DNA of 64,000 bases from the NCBI GenBank assembly GCA_944472155.2, contig OX235271.1, forward strand, positions 87,991,256-88,055,255, in the 5' to 3' direction. Under the pieces are notes generated by a model. The model did no database searches, was not told where the DNA came from, and was given only the letters and a program-made list of their open reading frames with translations. Positions 1 through 10,811 of this stretch are shown piece after piece (the stretch's first letter is position 1; each line of letters opens with the position of its first letter). The stretch comes from Trichobilharzia szidati. Taxonomy: Eukaryota > Platyhelminthes > Trematoda > Strigeidida > Schistosomatidae. The translations under genes and the position numbers were made by a program.

Positions 1-119
1 CATTTGGAAGTATTATAAATAAGAAGACATACACGTTTGAATTTCCGTCATCCAATAATAATGTGATAAATAAAATAGTGCGGAATAATTACAAGTTAGA
101 TCACGAACTGAAATCACAG

Positions 120-400
120 CTAGAGAACAACTGAAACCAAAACGATTACCGGAAAGCTATTTCGTCCTTATCAGACACTCTTCATCAGTGTCCACACATA
201 ACCACCCGTCCCCTAGGGGGATCGAACCTAGGACCCTCAGCTTACAAGGCAAAGTCCGCTGATCATTCAACCACTGGGGAGGAATCTAATGGCCAATGAA
301 TTCGAACTTATTTCTATTGCGATATAAGTGGAGCAACCAACTGCCATCTCAAGTCATCCTCACACACACGCTCACAACTTGGTGGACTCCACTGGTTACC
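120..400 (-). repeat. tRNA-headed SINE with hammerhead-like core (copy H1)
   Basis: Read on the minus strand, this has a pol III box-B-like stretch (GGTTCGATCCCC, near 212-223), then a sequence resembling a hammerhead ribozyme: TGATGA near 181-187, a helix ending GGAC, then GAAA (about 160-190). It aligns with the better copies at 26.7-27.8 kb, including the lead-in around 290-310 (ATTCGAA region). The catalytic CUGANGA box is altered and stem II is imperfect, so it is probably a relic. Schistosomes are known to carry hammerheads in Sm-alpha SINE-like repeats; assignment to that group is inference. Confidence 0.6.
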
Positions 401-654
401 GTTTCTCACCTCCAGGAACTCCAGGCAACTTCATCCTGTAGTCAGTTACTAGAGATTTTCAAATGTTAGTTTTGGGGAGAAAGTGTGGGAAAACCGAAAA
501 CTCAAATATTTAAACAATATCTGAATATTATAATGTTCATTATACGGAATATGATCACTAAATTTACTGTAAAATGTATCCTATAGAAGAATGAGGACCT
601 ACTTGTTTTCAGTTATGTTAAGTGAGAGCTCACTTTTTAGAAATAAAGAAAGGA
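401..654. other. No recognised feature
   Basis: AT-rich sequence without a convincing ORF, splice-phased exon or repeat that I can relate to others in the window. Confidence 0.5.
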
Positions 655-735
655 CATTTATTTACCGGGCTTATTACTGGCTTAGCGAGGTTTACGGGTG
701 TCGCCCGGGAATCGAATCCCGGACTCAACAGATAG
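655..735 (-). repeat. Partial SINE-R (box B plus start of body)
   Basis: On the minus strand this reads GGGATTCGATTCCCGG followed by CCTCGCTAAGCCAGTAATAA and AAGCCCGGTAAA. These match the box B and body start of the SINE copies at 10812 and 18811. The 3' half is missing. Confidence 0.55.
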
Positions 736-779
736 TCTAATAATAGAAAAGAATTGTAGCTCAGGTGGATGATTTGAAA

Positions 780-1157
780 TTAGTTGTTTTCTCTGCGGTG
801 GTTTGTTTAATTGAGGAGCTTTCGTCGTCCTTCTGGACAGCATCTACAGCACAAGTTTTAGCATAAAATGAAATGATTTAAATTCTCCATTAATGATAGA
901 ATCGCGTCTCCTAGCAAACCATCTTCGTGACTGACAGTTTGTGTGTTAATCGCATATTCGCTTGAGTGCCAGGCTTCTAAGAATTCTCTGGCACTTTTAT
1001 TGTTTTCTCTGTTTAAGAAATTTCGACATTATCATTCATGGAGAATTTAAATCAGTTTTATTTTATGCTAAAACTTGCACTGAAGATGTTGTCCAGAAGG
1101 ACGACGAAAGCTCCGCAATTAAACCAACTAACCAGCTCAGAGAACACAAGTAATTGC
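780..1157. repeat. Inverted repeat with hammerhead-like motif (PLE terminus type)
   Basis: About 125 bp at 780-905 is repeated in reverse complement at 1022-1157, around a spacer of about 115 bp. In the right arm, plus strand, CTGAAGA (1080-1086) is followed by a perfect 7-bp helix (1088-1094 with 1099-1105, AGAA loop) and GAAA (1106-1109). This has the layout of a hammerhead core with one extra U before stem II. The left arm carries a decayed copy on the minus strand (CTGTAGA). Inverted partial copies and hammerheads are known features of Penelope-like element ends. No PLE coding sequence is seen next to it. Confidence 0.6.
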
Positions 1158-2759
1158 AGCAGATAGTCTACACTAATTATCTAAGATCAAACTGCCGTAA
1201 AATTGTCAGACAATAAAGACAAGAAGGATGAATAAAGCATCAAACAATATGGACGAATCATAATTTGAATTATAAAAATGTAAATAATTGTTTTTTTTTA
1301 ACTGAATCCTTTTTTCATGTCAACAAAACAACCAATTCATCAATATGAACAACAGAAATACACACACAGCAGCAACAACAGCAGAGTAGAAAGAAAAGGA
1401 CGCTGACAAGATGAAGAAAACTGCATTCATCAACTACCTCTATCTGTCTATCATATGAAGTAGCACTTTTTTTGAAAAGAAGACACAAATATAATTACCA
1501 AAATGAAAAAGAAGGTACCATGGTGATAACGATTACAAAGAATAATAATAATAATAAAAACATACAAAAACAATAAACAATATGCCTGAATACAATGTAT
1601 TGTGTGCCACGCCTAAAATAAACTTTTCCAATATGTAAGACATTAAATGAATGCGTATTGTCATGAAAGTTGATCAAAACACTAAAAAGGGTCAGTGAAA
1701 ATGAGAAAATGTTAGGCGTGATGCCTATTCACGCTTTGTATACATGATGCTGATAAAATATAGTAAGTAGCACTTCAAGCCTAATCAGTCGTTTAACTGA
1801 GATGATATACAGCAACAAATAAATAAATAAATAATAGATGAGGTCATATGACATAATAGAGTCTAACAAAACTCTTATCAAGCCACTAGACAAACTTGAT
1901 GAATTTAACTAAGATGCCAAGATTTTGTAGTTTCTATTATTTCACACACACATATTGCCTATCACTGGAATCGATATTTTGACATCTGTCCAGTCACAAG
2001 TTGCTATCGGTAAACCCAGATACTTTCAAATAAATACGGTAACAGTTTTATAGATTGGATTGACTACAGTGGCATGAAAAGCGTTAAATGTCCAATAATA
2101 ATAATAATAATCACTTCATTCTGAGCAACAGCTTCTCATACAGAATGGGATTTCTATCGTTCTACCTACAGTACCAATGTTGGCGATAATTTCTTCTTTT
2201 ATTCACACATTAAAAGGTGGATTTATGAGCTCTTTTCTGATATAGTTGAATTCTTTTAGTTATTAACCGTACAAGCATTAATTCTTATGAAATTTTCTCT
2301 GTTTTTACTCCAAACAGATACAAGATGAAAGTTGTGAATAAAAAAGATGTTCAGTATCAGATTAAATAAATACAGCTAGTGGCACAGCTAGCAGCAATTA
2401 AAATACCTATCAATAACAATAACAGTTAGTTTTGGTCAAAAGCACACAACCAACGCTACTTACATCTTTCAAAGTCCTACGTAATAATATAAGTTGGTCG
2501 TTTTTGAGAAGTCCAGGGTAGAATACGGAGGAACAATAAAGAAGAATGAGTAAAATAAATGAATTAATAAATTGTAAGAGGAAGAGGTTAAGTTATGCCA
2601 CAAAGTCTCAACTTCCTTATGTAGTAGGTCAAACAAAAGATTTTTTCTAGAAATCGATATGATATAAGACCACCAACAAAGGTTGAAAGCGAAAGTGATA
2701 CTAAGATAGGTAATATTCGACTTATTTGTTACCATAGTGTGCCATCGACATTACAAGAA
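1158..2759. other. No recognised gene; AT-rich spacer
   Basis: Contains simple runs (AAT at 1541-1556, AAT at 2095-2112) and short chance ORFs with low-complexity translations. No exon with plausible splice sites and no transposon domain was recognised. Confidence 0.5.
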
Positions 2760-3115
2760 TCATGGGATTGAACAAGCCCACGCAAGTCTTGTTCACGTAT
2801 AAATCCAAAATAAACAGGCTGACATTCAGAGAGGTTCAATTTGAGGTCATCAGTTAATCCCAGATAAAAAAACTATTCTTATCAGAATAATGTGATGTAG
2901 AAACAACTGGGGCAGAAATTTTCAGATCATTAGCATATTTAATGAAATTAGCTTCAGAAAAAGAATACAGTAAATCATGCAAAAGGGAAGAAAAAAGAAA
3001 TGGGGAAAGCTCAACAGGTTGAGGTGCACCAGCTTTAGAAAACAAAGAAGCAGAGCACATCCCATTAAAAATGGTGTGTTTTCTCCTACCTGGAAAAATA
3101 GGATGACAACCACCT
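2760..3115 (-). mobile_element. Non-LTR reverse transcriptase relic C, 3' part
   Basis: The minus-strand reading holds a reverse transcriptase palm: VELSPFLFSSLLHDLLYS (cf. the usual G-x-x-LSPxLFxxxxNDL) followed by FIKYANDLKI. The catalytic YADD is changed to YAND, which would abolish polymerase activity. The reading continues to about 2760 (LNLSECQPVYFGFIRE). The upstream part of the same domain lies at 3835-4300; the plus-strand RTE-B1 fragment sits between them. The family looks CR1/L2-like, but the fragment is too short to be sure. Confidence 0.6.
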
Positions 3116-3815
3116 TGTGATTTATTACCAGGGTATTATCGCTTTGAATATGCAGATGATATAGTCCTTCTAGATGAAGACGGTGACAAAATATAGTCTT
3201 GTGTGTTAAGTGGTATAATAAGGTGAGTAATATTCAGGTAAGGCATCGGTCAAGCGCTAGGTAAGTGGGAGGGAAAATCAATCGATGAAGCTATGAAGTT
3301 ACACCGATTTAGACGGATGGTTAGGACATGTGTTACGCATGCTAGCCTAGCCATCGCCTCCCTCGACGGGCAATGTGAGCTGACATAAGGTCAGGCTAGA
3401 AAAGAGATGGTGGTAGTCAAACCAAAACATGGCTGCATCAGTCAATGAAATCCACAACAGTTATTTTGAGCCAGCCACGTGGGGAGGTGCAGAGTTTCTG
3501 GTTGGGGTCCCTTAGATGGTAAACACTGATCGCTGCAGACAATAGGTGACATGGCTCAAAATCGTTCTCAATGGCCGGCGCAGATGCATCCCCTCCTTGT
3601 GATTTATAATACACAATAAAACCATATTGTTCTTTCATATTAGAATTCCTTTTGACTTATATATCTGTTTATTATCTCACTTTTGAATCTCTTTTTACTT
3701 TCTTCTCTTGTTTTGTGTGCTACATGGAGTGTGGCAACTGCAACTGCTGCATATGTGTGCAAAGTTCTACGTTGAAACCAATCAGTCAGTGTGTAACCAC
3801 CCACGGCTCAGTACG
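3116..3815 (+). mobile_element. RTE-B fragment B1 (nested)
   Basis: Starts with the RT catalytic block FEYADDIVLLDEDGDK (about 3143-3190), jumps by internal deletion to a C-terminal piece (HRFRRMVRTCVTHA, 3302-3345), and ends in the same 3' region as copies at 6.5, 8.4, 9.5, 16.9, 25.3 and 29.5 kb (YMECGNCNCC near 3721-3750). The end shows the family's AGTCAGT-type tail at 3782-3791. It interrupts the minus-strand RT relic on both sides, so it inserted later. Confidence 0.65.
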
Positions 3816-4300
3816 TACTGAAGTTAGCTTGCTTAGTAAAAGTGCCCCCTCCCCCGGGGATAGAATTAAAAGCAGCAGTGTAGTCTAAGAAGGCAAATCG
3901 AAAAAACTGTCCACCGTTACCTATACTCGAAACAAAATTATGCTGGAGTACAATAGTGGCATCTAAATTTCTTCTATTGTATTTATCAGTAAATTGTCTG
4001 CCTGGGTTCACTGAAAGATTTTAAAGAAGGTCTAAGAACAAGCAAGAGAAGTTTTTCTATAGTTTTTTTTTATAAATGGAGACACAATAGAGATTGGCTT
4101 AAACCATAAACCTGATCCGGAGGATGATAATTTCTGTACAGGTATAGTCTTTAGGGTCTAAACTTTCTGATTGATTTAAAGATCTGAGACATATTTCAAC
4201 GTATCCTTTTTACCAAAACCTGGAAAGTAATCATTCATGTCACTAGACGCATCAAGTACAACCGGAAAAGATCGATTTAAGGCGTGTACACATCAGAACA
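3816..4300 (-). mobile_element. Non-LTR reverse transcriptase relic C, 5' part
   Basis: The minus-strand translation shows FVSSIGNGGQFFRFAFLDYT then AAFNSIP (about 3850-3950). This is RT motif A (FLDYxxAFNSIP with the first catalytic aspartate). Upstream the frame is broken. Together with 2760-3115 this is one element split by RTE-B1. Confidence 0.55.
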
Positions 4301-5145
4301 GGCATCATAATAGAAATTTGGTTTTAGTTTGTTGTTGTTTTTTATGGCTTGTAAGTTGATTAAATATAGTATGCAGATATTGTTGGAAGCATTTTTTTCC
4401 TTATACATTCTACTTAGTCAGTCTTTGTATTATTGAGACTTATAGGTCATTCTTCAAAGTAGTGTTGTATGTTTTTTAACTGCGCACAAAAAGAAGAAAC
4501 AAAAACAACAAAAAAATGAGAACGAGCAAAACTGATGAGCATATATATGTCATACAACAATAAACTTTTCACAAATTCATTGAACCGTTTTGTCTGTTAT
4601 GGCTTATAGAGAAGAGAGAGAGAGAGGAGAAACATCAACTCCACGGGTTTGAGTTGAAGCATATTAAAATTGATTATTGAAGACATGAAAAGAATAATAA
4701 TGTCATGTAGACTATACTATGGCACAAATGGTTTTTTTCTTTCTTTCTTTTTTCTTTCGTGGGGCGGTTATACAACGAAGGTTGTTTTTTTTTATTTCTG
4801 CTTTTTAGAGAAGCTTTCCAATTCAAATTGTAAATTGTTATCTGTTCTCCGTTGATGGACTGATATAACATACACACATATATATATATATATAAAATAT
4901 ATATAGATTAGTCTACCGCTTACTTTGCTCAATAATAGATAAAAAACTTTAGAAATAACTGTGGTACATGAAGAAAAAGACAGAGTATGATTGATCGCAA
5001 GTATGCAAAAGTGAAACATTTCATTCAAATTGAAATGAAACTTCCACATAAATGATACTATTTTTAAAATTCAAATTAACTCATAAACAAGCAAATAATG
5101 CGCCAATAAATAGACTTCAGCACTTATTAGACACAGGTAATGAAT
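4301..5145. other. No recognised gene; microsatellites
   Basis: Holds GAGA (4613-4626) and TA (4875-4906) runs and short ORFs of low complexity. I see no transposon or exon signature. Confidence 0.5.
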
Positions 5146-6235
5146 CAAAAATTAAAAAAACTACTAAACAACGGCGTACCCCGCATATTCATCAACCTTA
5201 TTCAACAGCTCTGTACGACAACGGCACATGTAAGTGATCCACAACGGAAAACTCAGCGAGGCGTTTGGAGTAAACACAGGAGTCAGACAAGGGTGCTTAT
5301 TATCACCAATGCTATTCCTAATTGTGGTGGACTGGATTATGCGTCAGACAGTGGGAAACGAGAAGACAGGGATATCCTGGACCGACGTGAAGAATCTAGA
5401 AGACCTGGATTTCGCGTGTGGATGATTTATGTTTGATGTCACACAAAATCGAAGACTTACAAGCGAAAACTGACAAACTGGTCGAATAAGCAGCCGGTGA
5501 AGACAGGACTCCAGGTGAACACAGACAAGACGGAGGTTATGAAAATAACCAACAACAACAGCAACATTCAGCGCCAATCACCATCAACGGGAGGGATTTG
5601 AAAGAGGTTACTTCATTCACTTATCTAGGGAGCATTGTTTCAACCACAGGAGGAACTGACGAGGATGTCAAATCGAGCGAGAATCGGGAAGGTGAGAAAC
5701 ACATTCATCAACCTGAAACCAATCTGGAAATCTTCGTCACTCAGCACCAACAACAAAATTCAGATTTTCAATACAAACATCAAGTCACTTCTTCTATACG
5801 GATCAGAAACTTGGCAGGTCACAAAGAATATTTCCAACAGCCTGTTGCAGACCTTTATCAACAACTGTCTTCGTTCTATACTCAAGATCAGATGGCCGGA
5901 AAGAACAAGAACCAACAAGAAACTATGGGAACAAACAAAACAAGAACCAATCGCTCAACAAATATGCAGGAGAAAGTGGAGATGGATTGGACACTCGCTG
6001 AGGAGGCCACTGGGTGACATCGTGCGTCAGGCCATAGCTCGAGTGGAACCCGAAAGGGAAGCGGCGAGTGGGACGTCCAAGGGTGACATGGAGGAGATCG
6101 TGTGAAGAGGAGTTGAAACAGTATGGACTAACATGGATGCAGGTGAAAAGTATGGCAGAAGACAGAAGCAAGTGGAGACGTGCAGTTGAAGCCCTATGTT
6201 CCACTAGGAACCCAAGGGAACAATAATAATGACAA
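5146..6235 (+). mobile_element. RTE-A copy A1, 5' truncated and frameshifted
   Basis: Begins inside the RT domain, where the full copy reads YYGVPQIFINLIQQL, and runs to the family 3' end (CCCTATGTTCCACTAGGAAC at 6193-6212, then AAT repeats). Recognisable blocks: GVNTGVRQGCLLSP, a broken FADD box (about 5409-5425), TFINLKPIWKSSSLS, SLLLYGSETW, WRWIGHSLRRPLGD. The frame changes several times, so it is dead. 5' truncation is the usual result of incomplete target-primed reverse transcription. Confidence 0.85.
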
Positions 6236-6539
6236 AAAAAACAACGATAAGTGACACTCGCGATTCGTAATATGCACAGTTCAATTTGTAATTCCCCCAC
6301 AGTTTCTTCTGAAGACCGAAATTATTATTATTATTATTATTACAATGAGCGATCTGCTTGATATCGTAAGTAGGCAGAATTCGGGTGGTTTAAACTGATT
6401 CAGTACGCTGAGCTGACTTAAAACCCGGTACAATGGTACACCCTAAACGAGAGAAGAGGTCGTCCGGTGCTTAGATCACTTCCATTTGACTAGCAAGCAC
6501 TGGTGGTAAAAGTAAGCGTTATCCAATTACTCATATGAG
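6236..6539. other. Spacer with ATT microsatellite
   Basis: A short ATT run (6320-6340) and no recognisable feature. Confidence 0.5.
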
Positions 6540-6862
6540 TCAATCCTTAGTCATCTGACTGACTGAGTTTCAACATAGAACCGTGTAGAGAAGTGTAGCA
6601 GTTCAAGATGCATGAAGAAGACAAAAGGGAAAGAAAAAAGAGATTCGAAAGAACGATAATATGAGGGAGAAAGAATAGTGACATAGAAAAACAATAGGGA
6701 TTAATGGATGTGGCAGATCACAGACACAGTGAGTGAATCTGCGCCATCGAGAACGATTTTGAGCTACATCATCAACTGTCTCCAGCTACTGGTTCTTAGA
6801 ATCTCGGACTCCAACAAAAGCAGTCTAGACCTCCCCACGTGGCTCCAACTAACTGTTAATAT
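6540..6862 (-). mobile_element. RTE-B 3' fragment B2
   Basis: Minus-strand copy of the RTE-B 3' end. The shared stretch TTCGAAAGAACGATAATATG (6649-6668) and the tail GACTGACTGAG (6558-6568) match the copy at 16.85 kb. Only the C-terminal coding end and 3' UTR remain. Confidence 0.6.
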
Positions 6863-7049
6863 CCCCTACAGGACACTAGCGATTATTCACTTATATTGAG
6901 ATTATGTGTATTTTTGAACGTTCCAACTCCCTTATTGACGAATTCAAATTGCCTTTAAATTTTCAGTAATCATTAAAAAAAACCTTTCTCAACATATCAC
7001 CTTCTTCAAAATTGACCACAAAAACTGACATCAATTAAAGAACAATTGG

Positions 7050-7230
7050 ATAGCTATTTCTTCCTGGTTTTAGGACCCACCAGCAGTACACACCCATGAG
7101 CCATTCCTTTCAGGGGTCGAACCCGAAACCCTTATATTACAAGGCAAGCTCGCTGATCACCATTCAGCTGACGGGATGGAATCCTATTGCCTATCAATTC
7201 TAACTTCTGTGTTTTACTTTGCTTAAACCA
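7050..7230 (-). repeat. Degraded hammerhead-type SINE (copy H2)
   Basis: Minus-strand relic of the H-type SINE: box-B-like GGTTCGACCCC (7112-7122) and a decayed ribozyme region (7050-7095) in which both the CUGANGA box and stem II are mutated. The neighbouring ATTCTAACTT at 7196-7205 matches the lead-in of the copies at 27 kb. Confidence 0.5.
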
Positions 7231-7796
7231 CAGAGAATAATCAGCTCACAAAGATACAGTGCGTTAATCACAAATTCAATCATAAGGAATATTGCTTTTC
7301 TTTACCAACGTGATTTATCAAGATTGGTCTTTTGAAAAATTGTTCACTGATATTTGACTGACTCATTTCAACATAGAACCTCCGGCAAAGTTTGAAAAAA
7401 TTGCGTCCCAAGGGATGTGAACGCACGAGTGACCTTGAGCTGACCAACCATAAAATAAGTGATTTTTGCACACAAACAAAATGACGTTTATTTACAAGAA
7501 AATGTCTGAAAACACATTGAACAGGGTATCTTTCTCCGATATTACTTAAAAATACGTCCCAATTATGATGAGGAGTATCAGTTTTTAAGTTAGACCAGTT
7601 TCTGCACATGTATTCACCGAGGTGACTTAAGCTTAGCATATTTTGTGACCCGTTTATCGCTCTTATCTTGTTTTGCAGTCTTCCCCAAAAGCCTTCGGTT
7701 GAATTACTATGGTTTCCAGTAAGAGGATCGACGACTAATTACTAGGAAAATGTGGATAATAAAACAAATTAAAATAAATAATGCCAACTCTAAAGC
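7231..7796. other. Unassigned DNA with one open minus-strand frame
   Basis: A 119-codon minus-strand frame (7639-7280) has a mixed, non-repetitive composition (for example NWDVFLSNIGERYPVQCVF), so it could be a remnant of a coding element. I do not recognise a domain, there is no convincing splice context, and it lies among transposon fragments. Confidence 0.25.
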
Positions 7797-7880
7797 TTTC
7801 CCTAACCTTAATCCTAACCCTAATTATAACCCTGGTTCTAACATTAATACCTACCGTAACTCTAATCCTAACGCCAACGA
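7797..7880 (+). repeat. Degenerate telomere-like tract
   Basis: A run of imperfect CCTAAC / CCTAACC / TCTAACATTAAT units over about 80 bp, close to the CCCTAA strand of the animal telomere repeat TTAGGG. Too degenerate and too short to be a chromosome end. An interstitial relic is the simplest reading. Confidence 0.5.
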
Positions 7881-7989
7881 GCTATTAACACATTGTCCAC
7901 ACAGTACTTAAAAACGTGATCTGGGTGATATTTGCTCCTTAGTTTGTGAATAGCGTTCATATTTACGCTATAATTATTACTATTGTTTC

Positions 7990-8345
7990 CTTTAATTCCT
8001 AGAGGAACATAAGGCTTCAGCCTCACGTCTCCGTTGCGTTCGGTTCTCTGACAACGTTTTCACCTGGCTCCACGTCTGCCCAAATGTTTTCATTTTCTCT
8101 TCACATGATCTCCTCCATGTCACCCTCGAAGCGACGACCAACTCGCCACTTCCAGTTCGGGTTCCACTCGAGAGCCTATCGTGTGATGTAACTTGATGGT
8201 TTTCTCAGAAAATGGCTAATCTACCTCCATTTTTTCCTGCATATTTGTTGCACAATGGGTTCCTGGTTGGTTCGCTTCCAGAGATCCCTCCTTGTTGCTG
8301 ATCTTTTCTGGCCAACTGATCTTGAGTACTGCGTTATAATAATAG
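7990..8345 (-). mobile_element. RTE-A 3' fragment A6
   Basis: Minus-strand copy of the C-terminal coding end and 3' UTR of RTE-A. It begins at the 3' end with the complement of CCTCTAGGAATTAAAGGAAA near 7988-8007 and continues through the region that encodes GRPRVTWRRSCEE and WRWIGHSLRRP in the full copy. Strongly diverged, with indels. Confidence 0.6.
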
Positions 8346-8439
8346 CGCATTATTAATAATGACAGGTGTCGTTAGCCAATGACTAGCATGCGTTCAAGTT
8401 CATTGGAGCGTTCGCGCCCCTGGGACGCTAATATTTAAC

Positions 8440-8705
8440 TTCGCCAAACCTCACAAAAAAGTGCAGCAGTTTGAGTTGCCACACTCCATACAAAGGAAGA
8501 CGAAAAAGAGATTCGAAAGAACGATAATAAGCAAAAATGTGTGGGAGAAGCAGCAGTAACATGGATAAGCAATACGGACCAATGGATATGGCACATCACA
8601 AAGAGTGAATGGATCTGCGACACTGAGAAAGATTTTGAGCCATATCACCAGTTGTTCCTAGCCAATGGTTCTTAGAATTTGAAGGCAACACAACTAGGCA
8701 GGAAG
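8440..8705 (-). mobile_element. RTE-B 3' fragment B3
   Basis: Shares GATTCGAAAGAACGATAAT (8511-8529) and the flanking 250 bp with the other RTE-B ends. Only 3' sequence remains. Confidence 0.6.
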
Positions 8706-9494
8706 CCTACACCTCACTGATATATATCAAGAAAATACACTTACAAAAGAAGATCAATTATGCCTGGAAAAGAATACAGATATCACTTGCAAAGATAGAC
8801 ATTATGCCTTTCTTAGAGAATGATGAATAATATTGGAGAGAGAGAAGAAAACAAGTGATGAATTAAAATCAACAATAATACCACCTGCAGAAACACTTTT
8901 TTTTCTATTCATGAATAACCATTAAAAAAAGAGAAAAAATCACAAAAACCTTATATGCAGATAAGTTAAACATCATTCAAGTGAAAAGTTGTACATGAGC
9001 TAACAATACACACAGAATAACACTTGAATGAAGTACTACTAAAGATAAACCAACGTTCATAGAAAACAAAGTTCACAAAGCTTACAGAATGATAACAATA
9101 ATAAATATGGTTATTATGAATACAAATACAAATAGAAACAGGTGAACAGATCACTAGCTGCTACAGTATGAAAGAACAAAGACTTGAAAATAAGGTCACC
9201 TTATACAACATATATATACATATATATCATCTAAAACAATAATTTAATAAACATGTACAAATTGAAAACTTTTAAAAGAAGGTGGTAATACCATGAGTAA
9301 TATTATAATAATAATAATTAGTTTTCTTTTAAAAACGAAACTAACAGTAACAAAAGTAATACAAAGAAGCGGTGCCAGTGGAGTTTTCATCAGATATCGA
9401 TCTGACTAGTTATCAATTCCACTTTGTTATGAATAGTTCTAGACATGAAGAACAATATGCCTTTTTTGGTTGGAGGATTTCATCATGAGCTGAC
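8706..9494. other. No recognised gene
   Basis: AT-rich DNA with a short TA run (9211-9230). No domain, repeat copy or splice-phased exon recognised. Confidence 0.5.
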
Positions 9495-9740
9495 ACAAGT
9501 TATAAAACCACCTTGGTGCAGATGCACCCACTCCTTGTGACTTATGATTTCCAATTAAACTGTTTTGTTCTCCGTTATTACTATTCCTTTGTCTCACACC
9601 TCTGTTTGCTGTCTATATTATGCATTTCTCCTACTTTCTTCTCTTCCTTTGTGTGCTATATGGAATGTGGCGACTTGAACTGCCGCACATCGGTGCAAAG
9701 TTCTGTGTCGAAAACAGACAGACAGACAGGGTTTCTAACG
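9495..9740 (+). mobile_element. RTE-B 3' fragment B4
   Basis: Plus-strand copy of the RTE-B 3' end (CCACTCCTTGTGACTTATGA at 9528-9547; YMECGDLNC at 9659-9685), ending in a CAGA run at 9715-9729, the position of the family's tetranucleotide tail. Confidence 0.6.
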
Positions 9741-9944
9741 GTTCTGTAGCTGCTGTCAGTTCATGATGAAATCCCCCAACCAATCAAACAATATCCTTGC
9801 AAAAACCAATACTTGAAAATATGCCTTTTTTCTTTTATCAGTATACTTAGGTGTAAAAACAGTAAGGCACCAACTGCATTCTTTTTCTTCTACTACTTCT
9901 GAATATTAAAATTATAATGATGAATCCAATATGATTAATGTTGC

Positions 9945-10100
9945 CAGGTGTCAGGCCGTAGTATAGTGAAACCCGAATAGGAGCAGCAGGCAACGAGTCA
10001 GGGATATGCGTTCCATGATGACATGGAGAAGATAATGTGAGAAGGAGAAATGAAAGCTTATGGATAACCATGAAGTCAGCAAAAATGACTTCGAAGAAAG
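9945..10100 (+). mobile_element. RTE-A 3' fragment A7
   Basis: The stretch GTGAAACCCGAATAGGAGCA (9966-9985) and GACATGGAGAAGATAATGTG (10020-10039) align with the C-terminal end of RTE-A (GTGGAACCCGAAAGGGAA...GACATGGAGGAGATCGTGTG). A short, decayed scrap. Confidence 0.45.
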
Positions 10101-10811
10101 GGATACAATTGTGATGTGTGAGAACTTTTTCTGTATGAGTGTTTACAGCTGAAGATATCGCGTCTAAGAGGATCATGAAGACTTCGTCATTTCATTGAAT
10201 ATGTAATTCGGCGAATCAACTTCACAACATAAAGTAGTAGTTGATATTCAACTGATTAGAAACAGTGAACACAATGATTCATAATAAATCTGAAGCAGGA
10301 CCGAAGTGTGTGTGTGTGTGTGTGCGTGTGAATGGATCTAAAGACGAAACTTTATATATCAACCAAAAAAATCTCATAACCATCCTTAACCTGTAACTCT
10401 ATTTTAACAAATATGAATGGAACATTCTAAGGTAAATTTCTCCTTAAATTATAAAGCTGAAACAACTCATGGAAGGTGTATGCCTAAAAATAAATTCATT
10501 CAGCTTGAGCAGTATACATGACAATCAATAAATGTTCACATATCTTGTCGGTTAGATGTCATTTAGAAATAATAACAATAATAATAGTAGAAGTAGTAAT
10601 AACCCAACACCTCTGCACAGGTTTATGTAAGAGGTTGTGTCCCAGTTAATTGCGTGAAGAATTACGACACATTCTTTTTGCTCAAAACCAAACTAGGTGG
10701 AATATGGTTTGAATCCGAAATACAACCTGGATGAATCGATGGAGCTTCTAAGACGAATATCACGGTTAAGTCATTTGTATTAATGAAAATTTATCATTGT
10801 ATCATTCACTG
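10101..10811. other. Spacer with TG microsatellite
   Basis: A TG run at 10306-10330 and short AAT repeats at 10570-10590. No gene recognised. Confidence 0.5.
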
